Positions 17,490 to 26,448 of a DNA stretch of 64,000 nucleotides are shown piece after piece. Location of the stretch: contig NZ_JBBEXE010000006.1 of the NCBI RefSeq assembly GCF_037645805.1, positions 124,001-188,000 on the forward strand, written 5' to 3'. The notes under the pieces were generated by a model. That model searched no databases, was not told where the DNA came from, and saw only the letters and a list, made by a program, of their open reading frames with translations. Origin of the DNA: Leptobacterium_A meishanense (GTDB lineage: Bacteria; Bacteroidota; Bacteroidia; Flavobacteriales; Flavobacteriaceae). A program made the position numbers and the translations under genes. Position 1 is the first letter of the stretch; each line of letters opens with the position of its first letter.

Positions 17490-17987
17490 ATGACCCGAAT
17501 CCTTCTTTTATCAGACACACACAGCCATATTGATGAGCGGATGATAAAATACATGCAACAGGCTGATGAAGTGTGGCATGCAGGAGATATAGGAGATAGT
17601 GCTGTTACCGATGTAATAAAAGAGTTAAAACCCTTAAGAGCCGTTTATGGGAATATCGACGATGCAACAGCCCGAATGGAATTTCCTGAAAATGATCGGT
17701 TTATGTGTGAAGGTGTAGATGTATGGATAACACATATTGGTGGTTATCCGGACCAATATGACAGGCGTATTCGGGAAAAAATTAAAAAAGACCCTCCAAA
17801 GCTTTTTATTTGTGGGCATTCTCATATTTTAAAAGTAATCTATGATAAAGAACTAGGGCTGTTACATATGAATCCTGGGGCTGCCGGAAAACATGGATTC
17901 CACAAAGTCCGAACGATGCTCCAATTTGTTATTGACGGTAACGATATTAAAAACTTGGAAATTATAGAACTGGAACAACGAATATAA
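17490..17987 (+). CDS. YfcE/MJ0936-type metallophosphoesterase
   Basis: 165 residues. A small calcineurin-like phosphodiesterase with all metal-ligand motifs: LLSDTHSHID (residues 5-14), HAGDIGD, YGNIDD, WITHIGG and CGHSH followed by the LLHMNPGAAG segment. Family members hydrolyse phosphodiesters with two divalent metals; the natural substrate is unknown. It is a single gene with its own terminator immediately after the stop codon. Confidence 0.92.
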   Translation: MTRILLLSDTHSHIDERMIKYMQQADEVWHAGDIGDSAVTDVIKELKPLRAVYGNIDDATARMEFPENDRFMCEGVDVWITHIGGYPDQYDRRIREKIKKDPPKLFICGHSHILKVIYDKELGLLHMNPGAAGKHGFHKVRTMLQFVIDGNDIKNLEIIELEQRI

Positions 17988-18012
17988 AAAAAGCCCGGAT
18001 TTTCCGGGCTTT
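17988..18012. terminator. Bidirectional intrinsic terminator
   Basis: The hairpin AAGCCCGGA-TTT-TCCGGGCTT starts just after the phosphoesterase stop codon, with an A-tract before and T residues after it. It serves the convergent phosphoesterase and DUF4293 genes. Confidence 0.8.
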
Positions 18013-18041
18013 ACGCACTAATATTTACTAAGATGTTAGGC

Positions 18042-18452
18042 TTATCGTAACCGGTCAACAGATTTTACGAGTGCTTCGTCCTTTTTGATGGCTTTATTGG
18101 CCAACACTAAAAAAACGATAGAAATAACCGGAAGAAGCATCCCAATACCCTTCTCAGAAACAATAGTTTCTCCGGATAGGTTTAGCGATCTTGTTACAAA
18201 TATTCCTAGTAAAAAAAGGTTTAATATCATGTTCAATCTGTTCAACACAAATTGTAATTTTCTGTTTTTGTACAAAAAAATAGTTATAAAAGCCAATACA
18301 AGGCTTCCCGCAAACAATATCGAAAATACCATATTACTCTCGGCATATACTGCCTCTCCATCAGCATCATTCCATAATGGCATAAAAAAAGGAAGTACTC
18401 CCATTAATAGTACTACAATAAGCAGGTATAATGTCTGTATTCTTTGTATCAT
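18042..18452 (-). CDS. DUF4293 family membrane protein
   Basis: 136 residues with four predicted membrane helices: MIQRIQTLYLLIVVLLMGVLP at the start, SILFAGSLVLAFITIFLY, NMILNLFLLGIFV and LLPVISIVFLVLANKAI. The N-terminal MIQRIQT(L/I)YL sequence is characteristic of the flavobacterial DUF4293 family. Function unknown. It is divergent from rho, which is the usual neighbour in this lineage. Confidence 0.85.
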   Translation of the reverse strand: MIQRIQTLYLLIVVLLMGVLPFFMPLWNDADGEAVYAESNMVFSILFAGSLVLAFITIFLYKNRKLQFVLNRLNMILNLFLLGIFVTRSLNLSGETIVSEKGIGMLLPVISIVFLVLANKAIKKDEALVKSVDRLR

Positions 18453-18519
18453 TTATTATTCACTATAAACACAGCAAAAATAAGTGTTCTTTTTTTAAAA
18501 TAATACTTGATTGTTAAAA

Positions 18520-18527
18520 TAAATTTG
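18520..18527 (+). promoter_or_regulatory. Possible rho promoter -7 element (TAAATTTG)
   Basis: TAnnTTTG match 124 bp before the rho start codon. If used, it gives a 5' leader of about 115 nt, which would leave room for autoregulation as known for rho in other bacteria. The assignment is tentative because the region is AT-rich. Confidence 0.35.
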
Positions 18528-18651
18528 TATTATTGCGGTATCAAATCCACAATCTGGACGTTATCTTAGTTCGTTTGTACTTCAAAAAAATTCAACTTAT
18601 TATTTTAAGTTTAGTGTTCTAAAACCCCAGTTTTAACTTATTAGTATTTCA

Positions 18652-20268
18652 ATGTTTGAAATTTCAGATTTAAAAGAAAAGAAACTTACTGAATTACAGG
18701 AAATTGCGAAAAAATTGAATGTTCCTAAATTCAAGTCATTAAAAAAAATGGACTTAGTATATCAAATCTTAGATGTACAAGCTTCAAAACCTGTTTCCGC
18801 TAATCCCAGAAAAGAAGATATCTCAGCCTCTAAGAGTGAGACTCAAACTCAAAAAAAAACTCAGGCCAATAGACCCCGGGTGAAAAAAGCCAAGCCTTCT
18901 GATGAAGCTTCCAAAAGCATCCCTGAACAACAAAAACAACAAAGGGGCGAGGAAGTAAAAAACACACAAGAAAAGCCAAAAGAGGCTTATGAAAAGAAAG
19001 ATAAAAAAGACTATCCACAAAAAAGGCAACAACATAGCAAAAGCCATCATAGCCAAAATGGAAACTCAAATAGCCACAAACACAAAGAAAATATAGACAA
19101 AGATAATTTTGACAGGGAAAAGAAAAACAGGTACCGCGATCCCGATTTTGAGTTTGATGGTATTATAGAAAGTGAAGGTGTCTTAGATATTATGCAAGAC
19201 GGGTATGGTTTCTTACGGTCTTCAGATTACAACTACCTTTCTTCCCCTGATGACATCTATGTTTCTCAATCTCAAATACGTTTATTCGGGTTAAAATCAG
19301 GAGATACTGTTCTGGGAAATGTACGCCCTCCAAAAGAAGGAGAAAAATACTTTCCACTTATAAGGGTGAGCAAGATAAATGGTTTAGACCCCCAAGTAGT
19401 TAGGGATCGGGTTTCTTTTGAACATTTGACCCCTCTATTTCCTGAAGAAAAATTCAATATTGCAGAAAAACAAAGCGCTATATCCACACGGATTATGGAC
19501 CTGTTTTCTCCTATAGGCAAAGGACAGAGAGGAATGATCGTATCTCAGCCAAAAACCGGAAAAACAATGTTGCTAAAAGACATTGCCAATGCTATTGCAG
19601 CAAACCATCCGGAGGTGTACCTTATCGCCCTATTGATTGATGAACGCCCCGAGGAAGTTACTGATATGCAACGCAATGTAAAAGGTGAAGTAGTAGCTTC
19701 TACATTTGATAAAGAAGCTCAGGAACATGTACGTATTGCCAACATTGTTTTAGAGAAAGCAAAGCGCTTGGTAGAATGTGGGCATGATGTTGTGATTTTA
19801 TTGGACTCTATTACCCGTTTAGCACGGGCATACAACACTGTACAGCCCGCCAGCGGAAAGGTGCTTAGCGGAGGTGTAGATGCAAACGCATTACACAGGC
19901 CAAAACGATTTTTTGGTGCTGCCCGTAATATTGAAAACGGAGGGTCATTATCTATCATTGCCACTGCCTTGACAGAGACCGGTTCCAAAATGGATGAAGT
20001 TATCTTTGAAGAATTTAAAGGTACCGGTAATATGGAGCTTCAATTAGACAGACGAATTGCAAATCGAAGAATATTCCCTGCTATCGACCTTATTTCTTCT
20101 TCTACTCGTAGAGATGATTTATTGTTAGATGAGAATACACTGCAACGTATGTGGATCATGCGAAAGTATCTAGCAGACATGAATCCCGTAGAAGCGATGG
20201 AATTTATCTCCGATCGTATTAAGAAGACTATGAATAATGAGGAATTTTTAATGACAATGAACCAATAG
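18652..20268 (+). CDS. rho: Transcription termination factor Rho, with long N-terminal insert
   Basis: 538 residues, about 120 longer than E. coli Rho (419). A Rho_N/SAP-like domain (1-43) is followed by a low-complexity, Lys/Gln/Ser/Asn-rich disordered stretch (about 44-160), then the cold-shock-type RNA-binding domain (VLDIMQDGYGFLRSSDYNYL, from about 177) and the RecA-like ATPase. Walker A is SQPKTGKTM (about 299), Walker B VVILLDSITRLARAYN (about 378), and RRIFPAIDL lies near the C-terminus. The insert is typical of Bacteroidota; in Bacteroides the equivalent region has been linked to phase separation. The gene ends with its own strong terminator. Confidence 0.96.
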   Translation: MFEISDLKEKKLTELQEIAKKLNVPKFKSLKKMDLVYQILDVQASKPVSANPRKEDISASKSETQTQKKTQANRPRVKKAKPSDEASKSIPEQQKQQRGEEVKNTQEKPKEAYEKKDKKDYPQKRQQHSKSHHSQNGNSNSHKHKENIDKDNFDREKKNRYRDPDFEFDGIIESEGVLDIMQDGYGFLRSSDYNYLSSPDDIYVSQSQIRLFGLKSGDTVLGNVRPPKEGEKYFPLIRVSKINGLDPQVVRDRVSFEHLTPLFPEEKFNIAEKQSAISTRIMDLFSPIGKGQRGMIVSQPKTGKTMLLKDIANAIAANHPEVYLIALLIDERPEEVTDMQRNVKGEVVASTFDKEAQEHVRIANIVLEKAKRLVECGHDVVILLDSITRLARAYNTVQPASGKVLSGGVDANALHRPKRFFGAARNIENGGSLSIIATALTETGSKMDEVIFEEFKGTGNMELQLDRRIANRRIFPAIDLISSSTRRDDLLLDENTLQRMWIMRKYLADMNPVEAMEFISDRIKKTMNNEEFLMTMNQ

Positions 20269-20294
20269 AAATATATTTCATTAATTATAACAAC

Positions 20295-20325
20295 AAAAAG
20301 AGGAACTTAAAGTTCCTCTTTTTTT
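20295..20325 (+). terminator. Intrinsic terminator after rho
   Basis: Stem GAGGAACT/AGTTCCTC with loop TAA (20300-20318), an A-tract on the 5' side and seven T residues after it. A factor-independent terminator directly downstream of rho. Confidence 0.85.
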
Positions 20326-20571
20326 AACCAGATTTTTATCTCTGACCATTTTAACTACGTTAGCTTATACACATTTGGCTATCTACGTATAGTTATTTAT
20401 TAGTTAGGTTGTTCAATAATATATATTGTATCTAATAAAAAACAAAACATTATCTGTATACAAATCTATTGTACAATTTAGCATGCGACTAATAATATCG
20501 ATAAACCCTTTTATAAAAACGATTATCGGTTTTTGCAATAGTAAAAAAGGTTGATACCTGTGGAAAAGCAG
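20326..20571. other. Intergenic gap, no gene seen
   Basis: About 250 AT-rich bases between the rho terminator and the nitronate-monooxygenase gene. The only structure is a weak imperfect hairpin around 20516-20537 (arms AAAACGAT and ATCGGTTTT), which could end the minus-strand transcript. No start-to-stop frame of interest. Confidence 0.5.
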
Positions 20572-21513
20572 TTAAAAACTTAGGGTTTCTTTCTTGATAA
20601 GATGAAATTCTTTTATTATTTCATTTACAATAACAGCAACTGGTTTTATATCATGTATAAGGCCTGAAATCTGCCCTATTTCTAATTCCCCTTCATCTAA
20701 ATCTCCTTCAAACATACCTCGTTTGGCACGGGCACGCCCCAATAATTCTTTTAATTGTTCCTTTGTAGGGTTTTGTGTATACAATTGCTCCAATTCTTGA
20801 TAGAACTTATTCTTGAGCAATCGAACAGGTGCCAACTCTTTGAGGGTCAAAATCGTTTCTCCTTCCTCAGCTGCAACTACTTTTTGTTTAAAATTAATAT
20901 GTGAAGAAGCTTCTTCACTAGCAACAAACCGACTGCCTATTTGCACTCCATCTGCACCTAAAACCATCGCTGCCAACATTCCCCTGCCAGTAGCAATGCC
21001 TCCCGCAGCAATCAATGGAAGCGTAATTTTTTCGCGCACCATTGGAATGAGGGTGAATGTAGTTGTCTCTTCCCTTCCGTTATGCCCTCCAGCCTCAAAA
21101 CCTTCAGCTACTATAGCATCTACTCCTGCCTCCTGTGCTTTTAAGGCAAACTTTACGCTACTTACCACATGCACTACTGTAATCCCTTTTGCTTTTAGAA
21201 AAGGTGTCCATGTCTTAGGGTTTCCTGCTGAAGTAAACACAATCTTTACACCCTCTTCTACGATGATGTCCATGATTTTTTCAATATCGGGATACAACAT
21301 TGGTACATTCACCCCAAAAGGTTTATCGGTAGCATTTTTGCATTTCTTTATATGCGTTCTAAGCACATCCGGATACATAGACCCTGCGCCTATCAACCCT
21401 AAAATACCAGAATTTGCTGCGGCTGCAGCTAATCGCCAACCACTTGCCCATATCATCCCGGCTTGAATGATGGGGTATTGTATATCAAAAAGTTTCGTGA
21501 TTTTATTCTTCAT
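20572..21513 (-). CDS. Nitronate monooxygenase / FMN-dependent 2-nitropropane dioxygenase family
   Basis: 313 residues, a TIM-barrel flavoprotein. The N-terminal PIIQAGMIWASGWRLAAAAANSGILGLIGAG is diagnostic, as are VAEGFEAGGHNG (about 134-145) and the FMN-phosphate loop AAGGIATGRGMLAAMVLGADGVQIGSRF. Characterised relatives oxidise nitronates such as propionate 3-nitronate; others are FabK enoyl-ACP reductases, which this could also be. It starts 15 bp after the mnmA stop, so the two are probably co-transcribed. Confidence 0.88.
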   Translation of the reverse strand: MKNKITKLFDIQYPIIQAGMIWASGWRLAAAAANSGILGLIGAGSMYPDVLRTHIKKCKNATDKPFGVNVPMLYPDIEKIMDIIVEEGVKIVFTSAGNPKTWTPFLKAKGITVVHVVSSVKFALKAQEAGVDAIVAEGFEAGGHNGREETTTFTLIPMVREKITLPLIAAGGIATGRGMLAAMVLGADGVQIGSRFVASEEASSHINFKQKVVAAEEGETILTLKELAPVRLLKNKFYQELEQLYTQNPTKEQLKELLGRARAKRGMFEGDLDEGELEIGQISGLIHDIKPVAVIVNEIIKEFHLIKKETLSF

Positions 21514-21528
21514 TTCTCTATAAAAGTA

Positions 21529-22716
21529 CTAAGAAATAACACCTGAACCTATTAATTCGTTATCAAGATACCAAGCTGCAAACTGCCCTTCGGTAATGGC
21601 GCTTTGCGGCACTTCAAAATCCACATAAAGTCCGGATGTTATTTTATAGAGTGTTGCATTTTGTAATGGCTGCCGATACCGTATACGTGCTTTTACTTTT
21701 AAGGATTCATCTGTTTTAAGCGTTAAATCTTTCCGCACCCAGTGCAATTCATCTTCACGAATAAATAAGGCTCGTCGAAACAATCCGGGATGTTCTTTTC
21801 CTTGTCCGGTATAGATAATATTTTCTTCCACATCTGTATCAATCACAAAAAGAGGCTCTATAGTACCTCCTACATTCAAACCTTTTCGTTGTCCCTTCGT
21901 AAAATAATGTGCTCCTTGATGTTTCCCTACTTCTTTTCCTGATGTTAAATTATAAGCAATTTTTTCAGCATGAAAAGCCAATTCAATCTCTTTGCTCTCA
22001 AAATCAGGGGTTTCACGATAGTACTTTTGATATTCTGAAGAAACTTCTATTATTTTTCCTTCTCTGGGGCGTAGCTTCTGTTGGAGAAACTCAGGCAATC
22101 GAACTTTACCAATAAAGCACAATCCTTGAGAATCACGTTTATCGGCTGTGACCAAACCTTCCTTTGTGGCTATTTCACGAACTTCAGGTTTCGTTAATTC
22201 CCCTATTGGGAATAACGTTTTAGATAACTGTCCTTGAGAAAGTTGGCATAAAAAATAAGATTGGTCTTTGTTCTTATCTTTTCCGGAAAGCAGTCTATAT
22301 ATTTCCTTTCCATCTTTTCTGATAGTACCCTTTCTACAATAATGGCCAGTAGCCACATAATCAGCACCTAAACTAAGGGCTATTTTTAAAAATACGTCGA
22401 ATTTTATTTCGCGATTGCACAATACATCCGGATTGGGCGTACGTCCTCTTTCATATTCATTGAACATATAATCAACTATCCGTTCTTTATATTCTCTGCT
22501 TAGATCGACTGTTTGAAATGGGATTCCTAACTTCTCTGCTACGATCATTGCATCGTTACTGTCCTCCAACCAAGGGCACTCATCTGAAATGGTCACAGAA
22601 TCATCATGCCAATTCTTCATAAAAAGGCCAATAACATCATATCCTTGTTCTTTTAAAAGATAGGCTGCTACGCTAGAGTCCACTCCTCCTGATAATCCAA
22701 TAACAACTCGTTTCAT
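21529..22716 (-). CDS. mnmA: tRNA-specific 2-thiouridylase MnmA
   Basis: 395 residues. It installs the 2-thio group on U34 of tRNA-Lys, -Glu and -Gln, taking sulfur from a persulfide relay. An ATP pyrophosphatase loop GLSGGVDSS (7-15) starts the chain, and both catalytic cysteines are present: C100 in NPDVLC and C200 in DSQGLC. The middle has the GHYCRK and DQSYFL motifs. A minus-strand promoter box (22733-22740) lies 17 bp before the ATG. Confidence 0.96.
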   Translation of the reverse strand: MKRVVIGLSGGVDSSVAAYLLKEQGYDVIGLFMKNWHDDSVTISDECPWLEDSNDAMIVAEKLGIPFQTVDLSREYKERIVDYMFNEYERGRTPNPDVLCNREIKFDVFLKIALSLGADYVATGHYCRKGTIRKDGKEIYRLLSGKDKNKDQSYFLCQLSQGQLSKTLFPIGELTKPEVREIATKEGLVTADKRDSQGLCFIGKVRLPEFLQQKLRPREGKIIEVSSEYQKYYRETPDFESKEIELAFHAEKIAYNLTSGKEVGKHQGAHYFTKGQRKGLNVGGTIEPLFVIDTDVEENIIYTGQGKEHPGLFRRALFIREDELHWVRKDLTLKTDESLKVKARIRYRQPLQNATLYKITSGLYVDFEVPQSAITEGQFAAWYLDNELIGSGVIS

Positions 22717-22732
22717 AGTTTTTTCTGTAGTG

Positions 22733-22740
22733 CAAATTTA
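22733..22740 (-). promoter_or_regulatory. Promoter -7 element for mnmA (TAAATTTG)
   Basis: TAnnTTTG match on the minus strand, 16 bp before the mnmA ATG, giving a leader of roughly ten bases. Confidence 0.5.
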
Positions 22741-22937
22741 TGAAAACATATAATTTCTAACTCTTTTTAGTTAAATGATAAATGATTGATTTAATATTTT
22801 TTGTTTAAATAAATATATCAAAAAAATAGACATTATATATTTTTATTATTTATAAAGCATTATGTATCAAAATGTTAATGTATTTATAAAATCGATAAAC
22901 TGCATATTTCTATTTATTTTTTTGTTTAATTATTATA

Positions 22938-22945
22938 TAATTTTG
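22938..22945 (+). promoter_or_regulatory. Promoter -7 element for FAS1 lipoprotein (TAATTTTG)
   Basis: TAnnTTTG match 28 bp before the ATG of the fasciclin-domain gene, within a very AT-rich divergent region (22741-22973) that shows no other gene. Confidence 0.4.
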
Positions 22946-22973
22946 TTAAACAATAAATATTAAATCAATAATA

Positions 22974-24374
22974 ATGAAAACCACTGCAAAAATTATCAGA
23001 TTGCCCTTTTTAGTCATTCTGGCATGTATCTTCTCCTCATGTAGTAATGATGATGACAATAATATGGTTACTGAAGATGCTATGACCATAGCGGAAATTG
23101 CTTCAGAAACAGACGACCTAAGCAGCCTAGTAGCCGCTCTAGAGCGCGCCAATTTAGTAAGTGTATTAAATGGTAACGATGAGTTTACTGTTTTCGCGCC
23201 AACAAATGCTGCATTTGAGGCATTTCTCAACGGGACACCATTAGAAAATGTACCGGTAGCAGATTTACAACAAATCTTATTAAATCACGTAATTGCGGGA
23301 AAAAATGTAGCATCCTCATTAACTACCGGTTACTTTAATTCAGAATCAACAGCTGGAGTAAATGGCAACAAATTGAGTTTATACATCAATACCGTCTCAG
23401 GAGTTGAAATTAACGGCATTTCATCTGTTATTGAAAATGGTGCTGACATAGAAGCTTCTAATGGTATTATCCATATCGTAGATGCCGTTATAGGCCTTCC
23501 AAATATTGTTGACTTTGCTACCACAAATGATGCATTAACAAACTTAGTGGCCGCACTTACCGATGAAGGAAGTACTGTTTTTACTGATTTATTAGCATCG
23601 GAAGGGCCTTTTACGGTATTCGCCCCCAGCAATGATGCGTTCATTTCTTTCTTAAATGGCATTGATCTTAATGCTGTTGACAACGCCCTCTTGGCCAATT
23701 TATTGGCAAACCATGTGATTACAGGCGCCGGACTGCTATCTACTGATTTATCCAACGGGTATACAAATACTGCTGCTGTAAACAGTGATAATGATTTTTT
23801 AAGCCTTTATGTAAACATTGATGAAGGGGTTGTATTAAACGGTTCCAGTACAGTAATTATAGCAGATATTGTTGCTACTAATGGTATTATACATGTCATA
23901 GATGCAGTAATTGATTTGCCTAGTGTAGTAACATTTGCCGGCGCCGATCCTACTTTTGATTCACTTGTAGAAGCACTAACAAGAGGGGATCAACCAGATT
24001 TTGTTAGTGTACTATCAGGTACTACCGATGCACCTTTCACTGTATTTGCTCCTGTAAATGATGCTTTCCAAGCCCTACTGGACAGCAACAATGATTGGAA
24101 CTCACTTGCAGACATTGATGGTACATTGCTAACAAGTGTACTACAACACCACGTAATAGCAAATGCAAACATAAGAGCCGAAGATTTAAGCGACGGGCTC
24201 ACTTCCCCAGCTACTCTTGAAGGTGATGCATTGTTATTTAATATAGGAACCGATGTAACTATAACAGATGGCGCAGGAAATACAGGTATACGTGTTATAG
24301 CAACGAATGTACAAGCCACTAATGGAGTAATACACGCAGTAGATACTGTATTGATACCAGATACTATGAATTAA
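22974..24374 (+). CDS. Fasciclin (FAS1) repeat lipoprotein, three domains
   Basis: 466 residues. A lipoprotein signal ends in the lipobox IFSSC (C23), followed by an acidic SNDDDNN linker typical of surface-exported Bacteroidota lipoproteins. Three FAS1 domains follow (about 38-165, 168-310 and 312-463), each with the H1 motif FTVFAPxNxAF and an H2-type segment ATNGIIHxxDAV. FAS1 domains mediate adhesion to surfaces or carbohydrates. It is a single gene flanked by its own promoter and a strong shared terminator. Ligand unknown. Confidence 0.93.
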   Translation: MKTTAKIIRLPFLVILACIFSSCSNDDDNNMVTEDAMTIAEIASETDDLSSLVAALERANLVSVLNGNDEFTVFAPTNAAFEAFLNGTPLENVPVADLQQILLNHVIAGKNVASSLTTGYFNSESTAGVNGNKLSLYINTVSGVEINGISSVIENGADIEASNGIIHIVDAVIGLPNIVDFATTNDALTNLVAALTDEGSTVFTDLLASEGPFTVFAPSNDAFISFLNGIDLNAVDNALLANLLANHVITGAGLLSTDLSNGYTNTAAVNSDNDFLSLYVNIDEGVVLNGSSTVIIADIVATNGIIHVIDAVIDLPSVVTFAGADPTFDSLVEALTRGDQPDFVSVLSGTTDAPFTVFAPVNDAFQALLDSNNDWNSLADIDGTLLTSVLQHHVIANANIRAEDLSDGLTSPATLEGDALLFNIGTDVTITDGAGNTGIRVIATNVQATNGVIHAVDTVLIPDTMN

Positions 24375-24430
24375 GCAATAATTTAGCTTGTTCCATGGCA
24401 ATAAACCCAAAAGGTTTAGTTAGCCTATAA

Positions 24431-24471
24431 AAAGAGAGCGGAGAGTTTGAATATAAACTACCGCTCTCTTT
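24431..24471. terminator. Bidirectional intrinsic terminator
   Basis: The outer stem AAAGAGAGCGG/CCGCTCTCTTT (24431-24441 with 24461-24471) is extended by an inner AGTTT/AAACT stem. It lies between the convergent FAS1 and yidC genes. Confidence 0.85.
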
Positions 24472-24496
24472 ATGTTTTATAATAGCTTTTAAAAAA

Positions 24497-26374
24497 CTAC
24501 TTCTTTTTATTTCGTGTTTTTTTCTGCTCTTCTGCCTGTTTCATCATCTCTTGCATTTTTTGCTGAAAACGCCCTTTCTTTTTAGGTTTTTTCTTGTTCT
24601 CTTCTATCTTCGCGTGGATCCTGTTTTCATCAATAATATAATTTTTGATCACCAACATGATAAAAATAGTAATCAAGTTAGAGATGAAATAATATAAACT
24701 TAGCCCACTCGCATAATTATTAAAGAACACCAACATTAATAGGGGAGACAAATACATAATGAACTTCATATTGGGCATTCCCGGCTGTTGTGTTTGCATG
24801 GTCTGCCCTGTAGTCATCGTCATGTAAATAAAAATAGCAATGGATGCTAAAATTGGGAATAAGCTCACATGATCACCATAAAAAGGGATTTTAAAAGGCA
24901 ATTCAGCAATCACATCATATGAAGACAGGTCTTCTGCCCATAAAAATGACTTCTGCCTAAGGGCAAAAGCTGTTGGGAAAAACATGAACAACGCATAGAA
25001 AATAGGTAGTTGCAGCAATGCCGGAATACACCCGCTCATTGGGTTTACCCCTGCTTTTCCATACAGTTTCATGGTTTCCTGCTGGCGTTTCATAGCTTCG
25101 TCCTTGTATTTTTCATTAATTTCATTGATTTCCGGACGCAACACTTTCATCTTTGCCTGCGATAAATAAGATTTATAGGTTACTGGAGACAATAATAATC
25201 TAACAAGAATGGTCATTACAATAATAGCAATCCCATAAGGAAGGAAGCCACTCAACCAATTATATACCGGTGTAAATACATGCTTGTTGATCCATCCAAA
25301 AATCCCCCAGCCAAATGGAATAGAATCATCCAAATTAAGATCCTTATACTTCTGAAACACCTTTACATCCGTAGGACCGTAGTACCAATGCATTTTATGG
25401 TTCAACTCTCCTCCATTAAGTGCTAACGGGGCACTCGTTGTGTATGTTTTTGTCCATCGGGTTTCTTTGCTTTCCTCCCCGTCCACATGATCTTCCGAAG
25501 TTAGCTTTGCTGTTTTAAAAGGACTGTCAGCCACTAAAATAGCACTAAAAAAATGTTGACGGTACGATATCCATTTCACATTAGCCTCTGTTTCTTCATC
25601 GGCTCCTGTGGGGCTTAGCTTAGCTGTTTTCCCTCCTTCGTAATCATACGTTAACCGGGTATATCTATTTTCATAGGTAACACTCTTGGAATGCCGTATC
25701 CCTTTTTGCTTCCAGTCCAAAACTATGGGCTGAGAACTATTTAGCAATCCGTCCAGCCCTTGTGAACGGATGGTGAAATCAATTAAATAATCGTCGGGTT
25801 TTAATTCGTACCGGTATTCCAAAAACTGCGTTTCCGATACCTTCAACTTCATAGAAAGCACCTTATTTTCTCCATTTTGAGAAACAGTAGGCTCAAAATA
25901 CAGGTCTTGCGTATTTAATATCCGGTTATCGGTAGTGCCAAAATTAATATTGAAAGACGCATTGTTTTCATTTACTAAGTATACAGGAATGGAATCGTAG
26001 GTGACATAATCCTTCATACGGGCTTTTACTATTTGCCCCCCTTTGTTACTGATTTCCATATACACCTTTTCATTTTCGAAAACGGTGACCCCTTCTTTGG
26101 CAGAAGGTAATGTTGCAGAATATCCAAAAGCCCCGAGTGCAGTTTTATATTGGGCCACAGTAGCCGAGTCCTGGAGGTTCACCACTGTCTCCTTTTCAGG
26201 GGTTTCTGTAATAACAGGCGCTTCTTCTTTTGCTTTTTCTACTTGCTCTTGCTTTACTTTTTGGGCTTCTATTTCTTCAGGGGTAGGCTGGTTTTGATAA
26301 AAGTACCACAGTATAATCAATCCTATCAGCACGAAACCGATAATGGAGTTGATATCAAACTTTTTTTCTTCCAT
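24497..26374 (-). CDS. yidC: Membrane protein insertase YidC
   Basis: 625 residues, the long Gram-negative form. It inserts and folds inner-membrane proteins, alone or with SecYEG. An N-terminal helix (about 10-25) is followed by a large periplasmic domain (about 60-350) with an acidic/basic linker, then the conserved core of five helices (GFLPYGIAIIVMTILVRLLLSPVTYKSYLSQAKM; NPMSGCIPALLQLPIFYALF; LLMLVFFNNYASGLSLYYFISNL). The C-terminal tail is strongly basic (KKKPKKKGRFQQK ... KKTRNKKK), suited to ribosome contact. It follows pyrG by 74 bp, and the two are probably co-transcribed. Confidence 0.96.
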   Translation of the reverse strand: MEEKKFDINSIIGFVLIGLIILWYFYQNQPTPEEIEAQKVKQEQVEKAKEEAPVITETPEKETVVNLQDSATVAQYKTALGAFGYSATLPSAKEGVTVFENEKVYMEISNKGGQIVKARMKDYVTYDSIPVYLVNENNASFNINFGTTDNRILNTQDLYFEPTVSQNGENKVLSMKLKVSETQFLEYRYELKPDDYLIDFTIRSQGLDGLLNSSQPIVLDWKQKGIRHSKSVTYENRYTRLTYDYEGGKTAKLSPTGADEETEANVKWISYRQHFFSAILVADSPFKTAKLTSEDHVDGEESKETRWTKTYTTSAPLALNGGELNHKMHWYYGPTDVKVFQKYKDLNLDDSIPFGWGIFGWINKHVFTPVYNWLSGFLPYGIAIIVMTILVRLLLSPVTYKSYLSQAKMKVLRPEINEINEKYKDEAMKRQQETMKLYGKAGVNPMSGCIPALLQLPIFYALFMFFPTAFALRQKSFLWAEDLSSYDVIAELPFKIPFYGDHVSLFPILASIAIFIYMTMTTGQTMQTQQPGMPNMKFIMYLSPLLMLVFFNNYASGLSLYYFISNLITIFIMLVIKNYIIDENRIHAKIEENKKKPKKKGRFQQKMQEMMKQAEEQKKTRNKKK

Positions 26375-26448
26375 ATGATGAATTCTTGTTCTGGAGGCTT
26401 TTGCTTTTACTCTTTAAAAGCTAGCAAAGATATCTCCAAATATTATTT

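Noticed and set aside
20813..21466. Plus-strand ORF of 217 codons inside the nitronate-monooxygenase gene
   Set aside because: Antisense shadow of a gene with conserved FMN motifs; no plausible start region.
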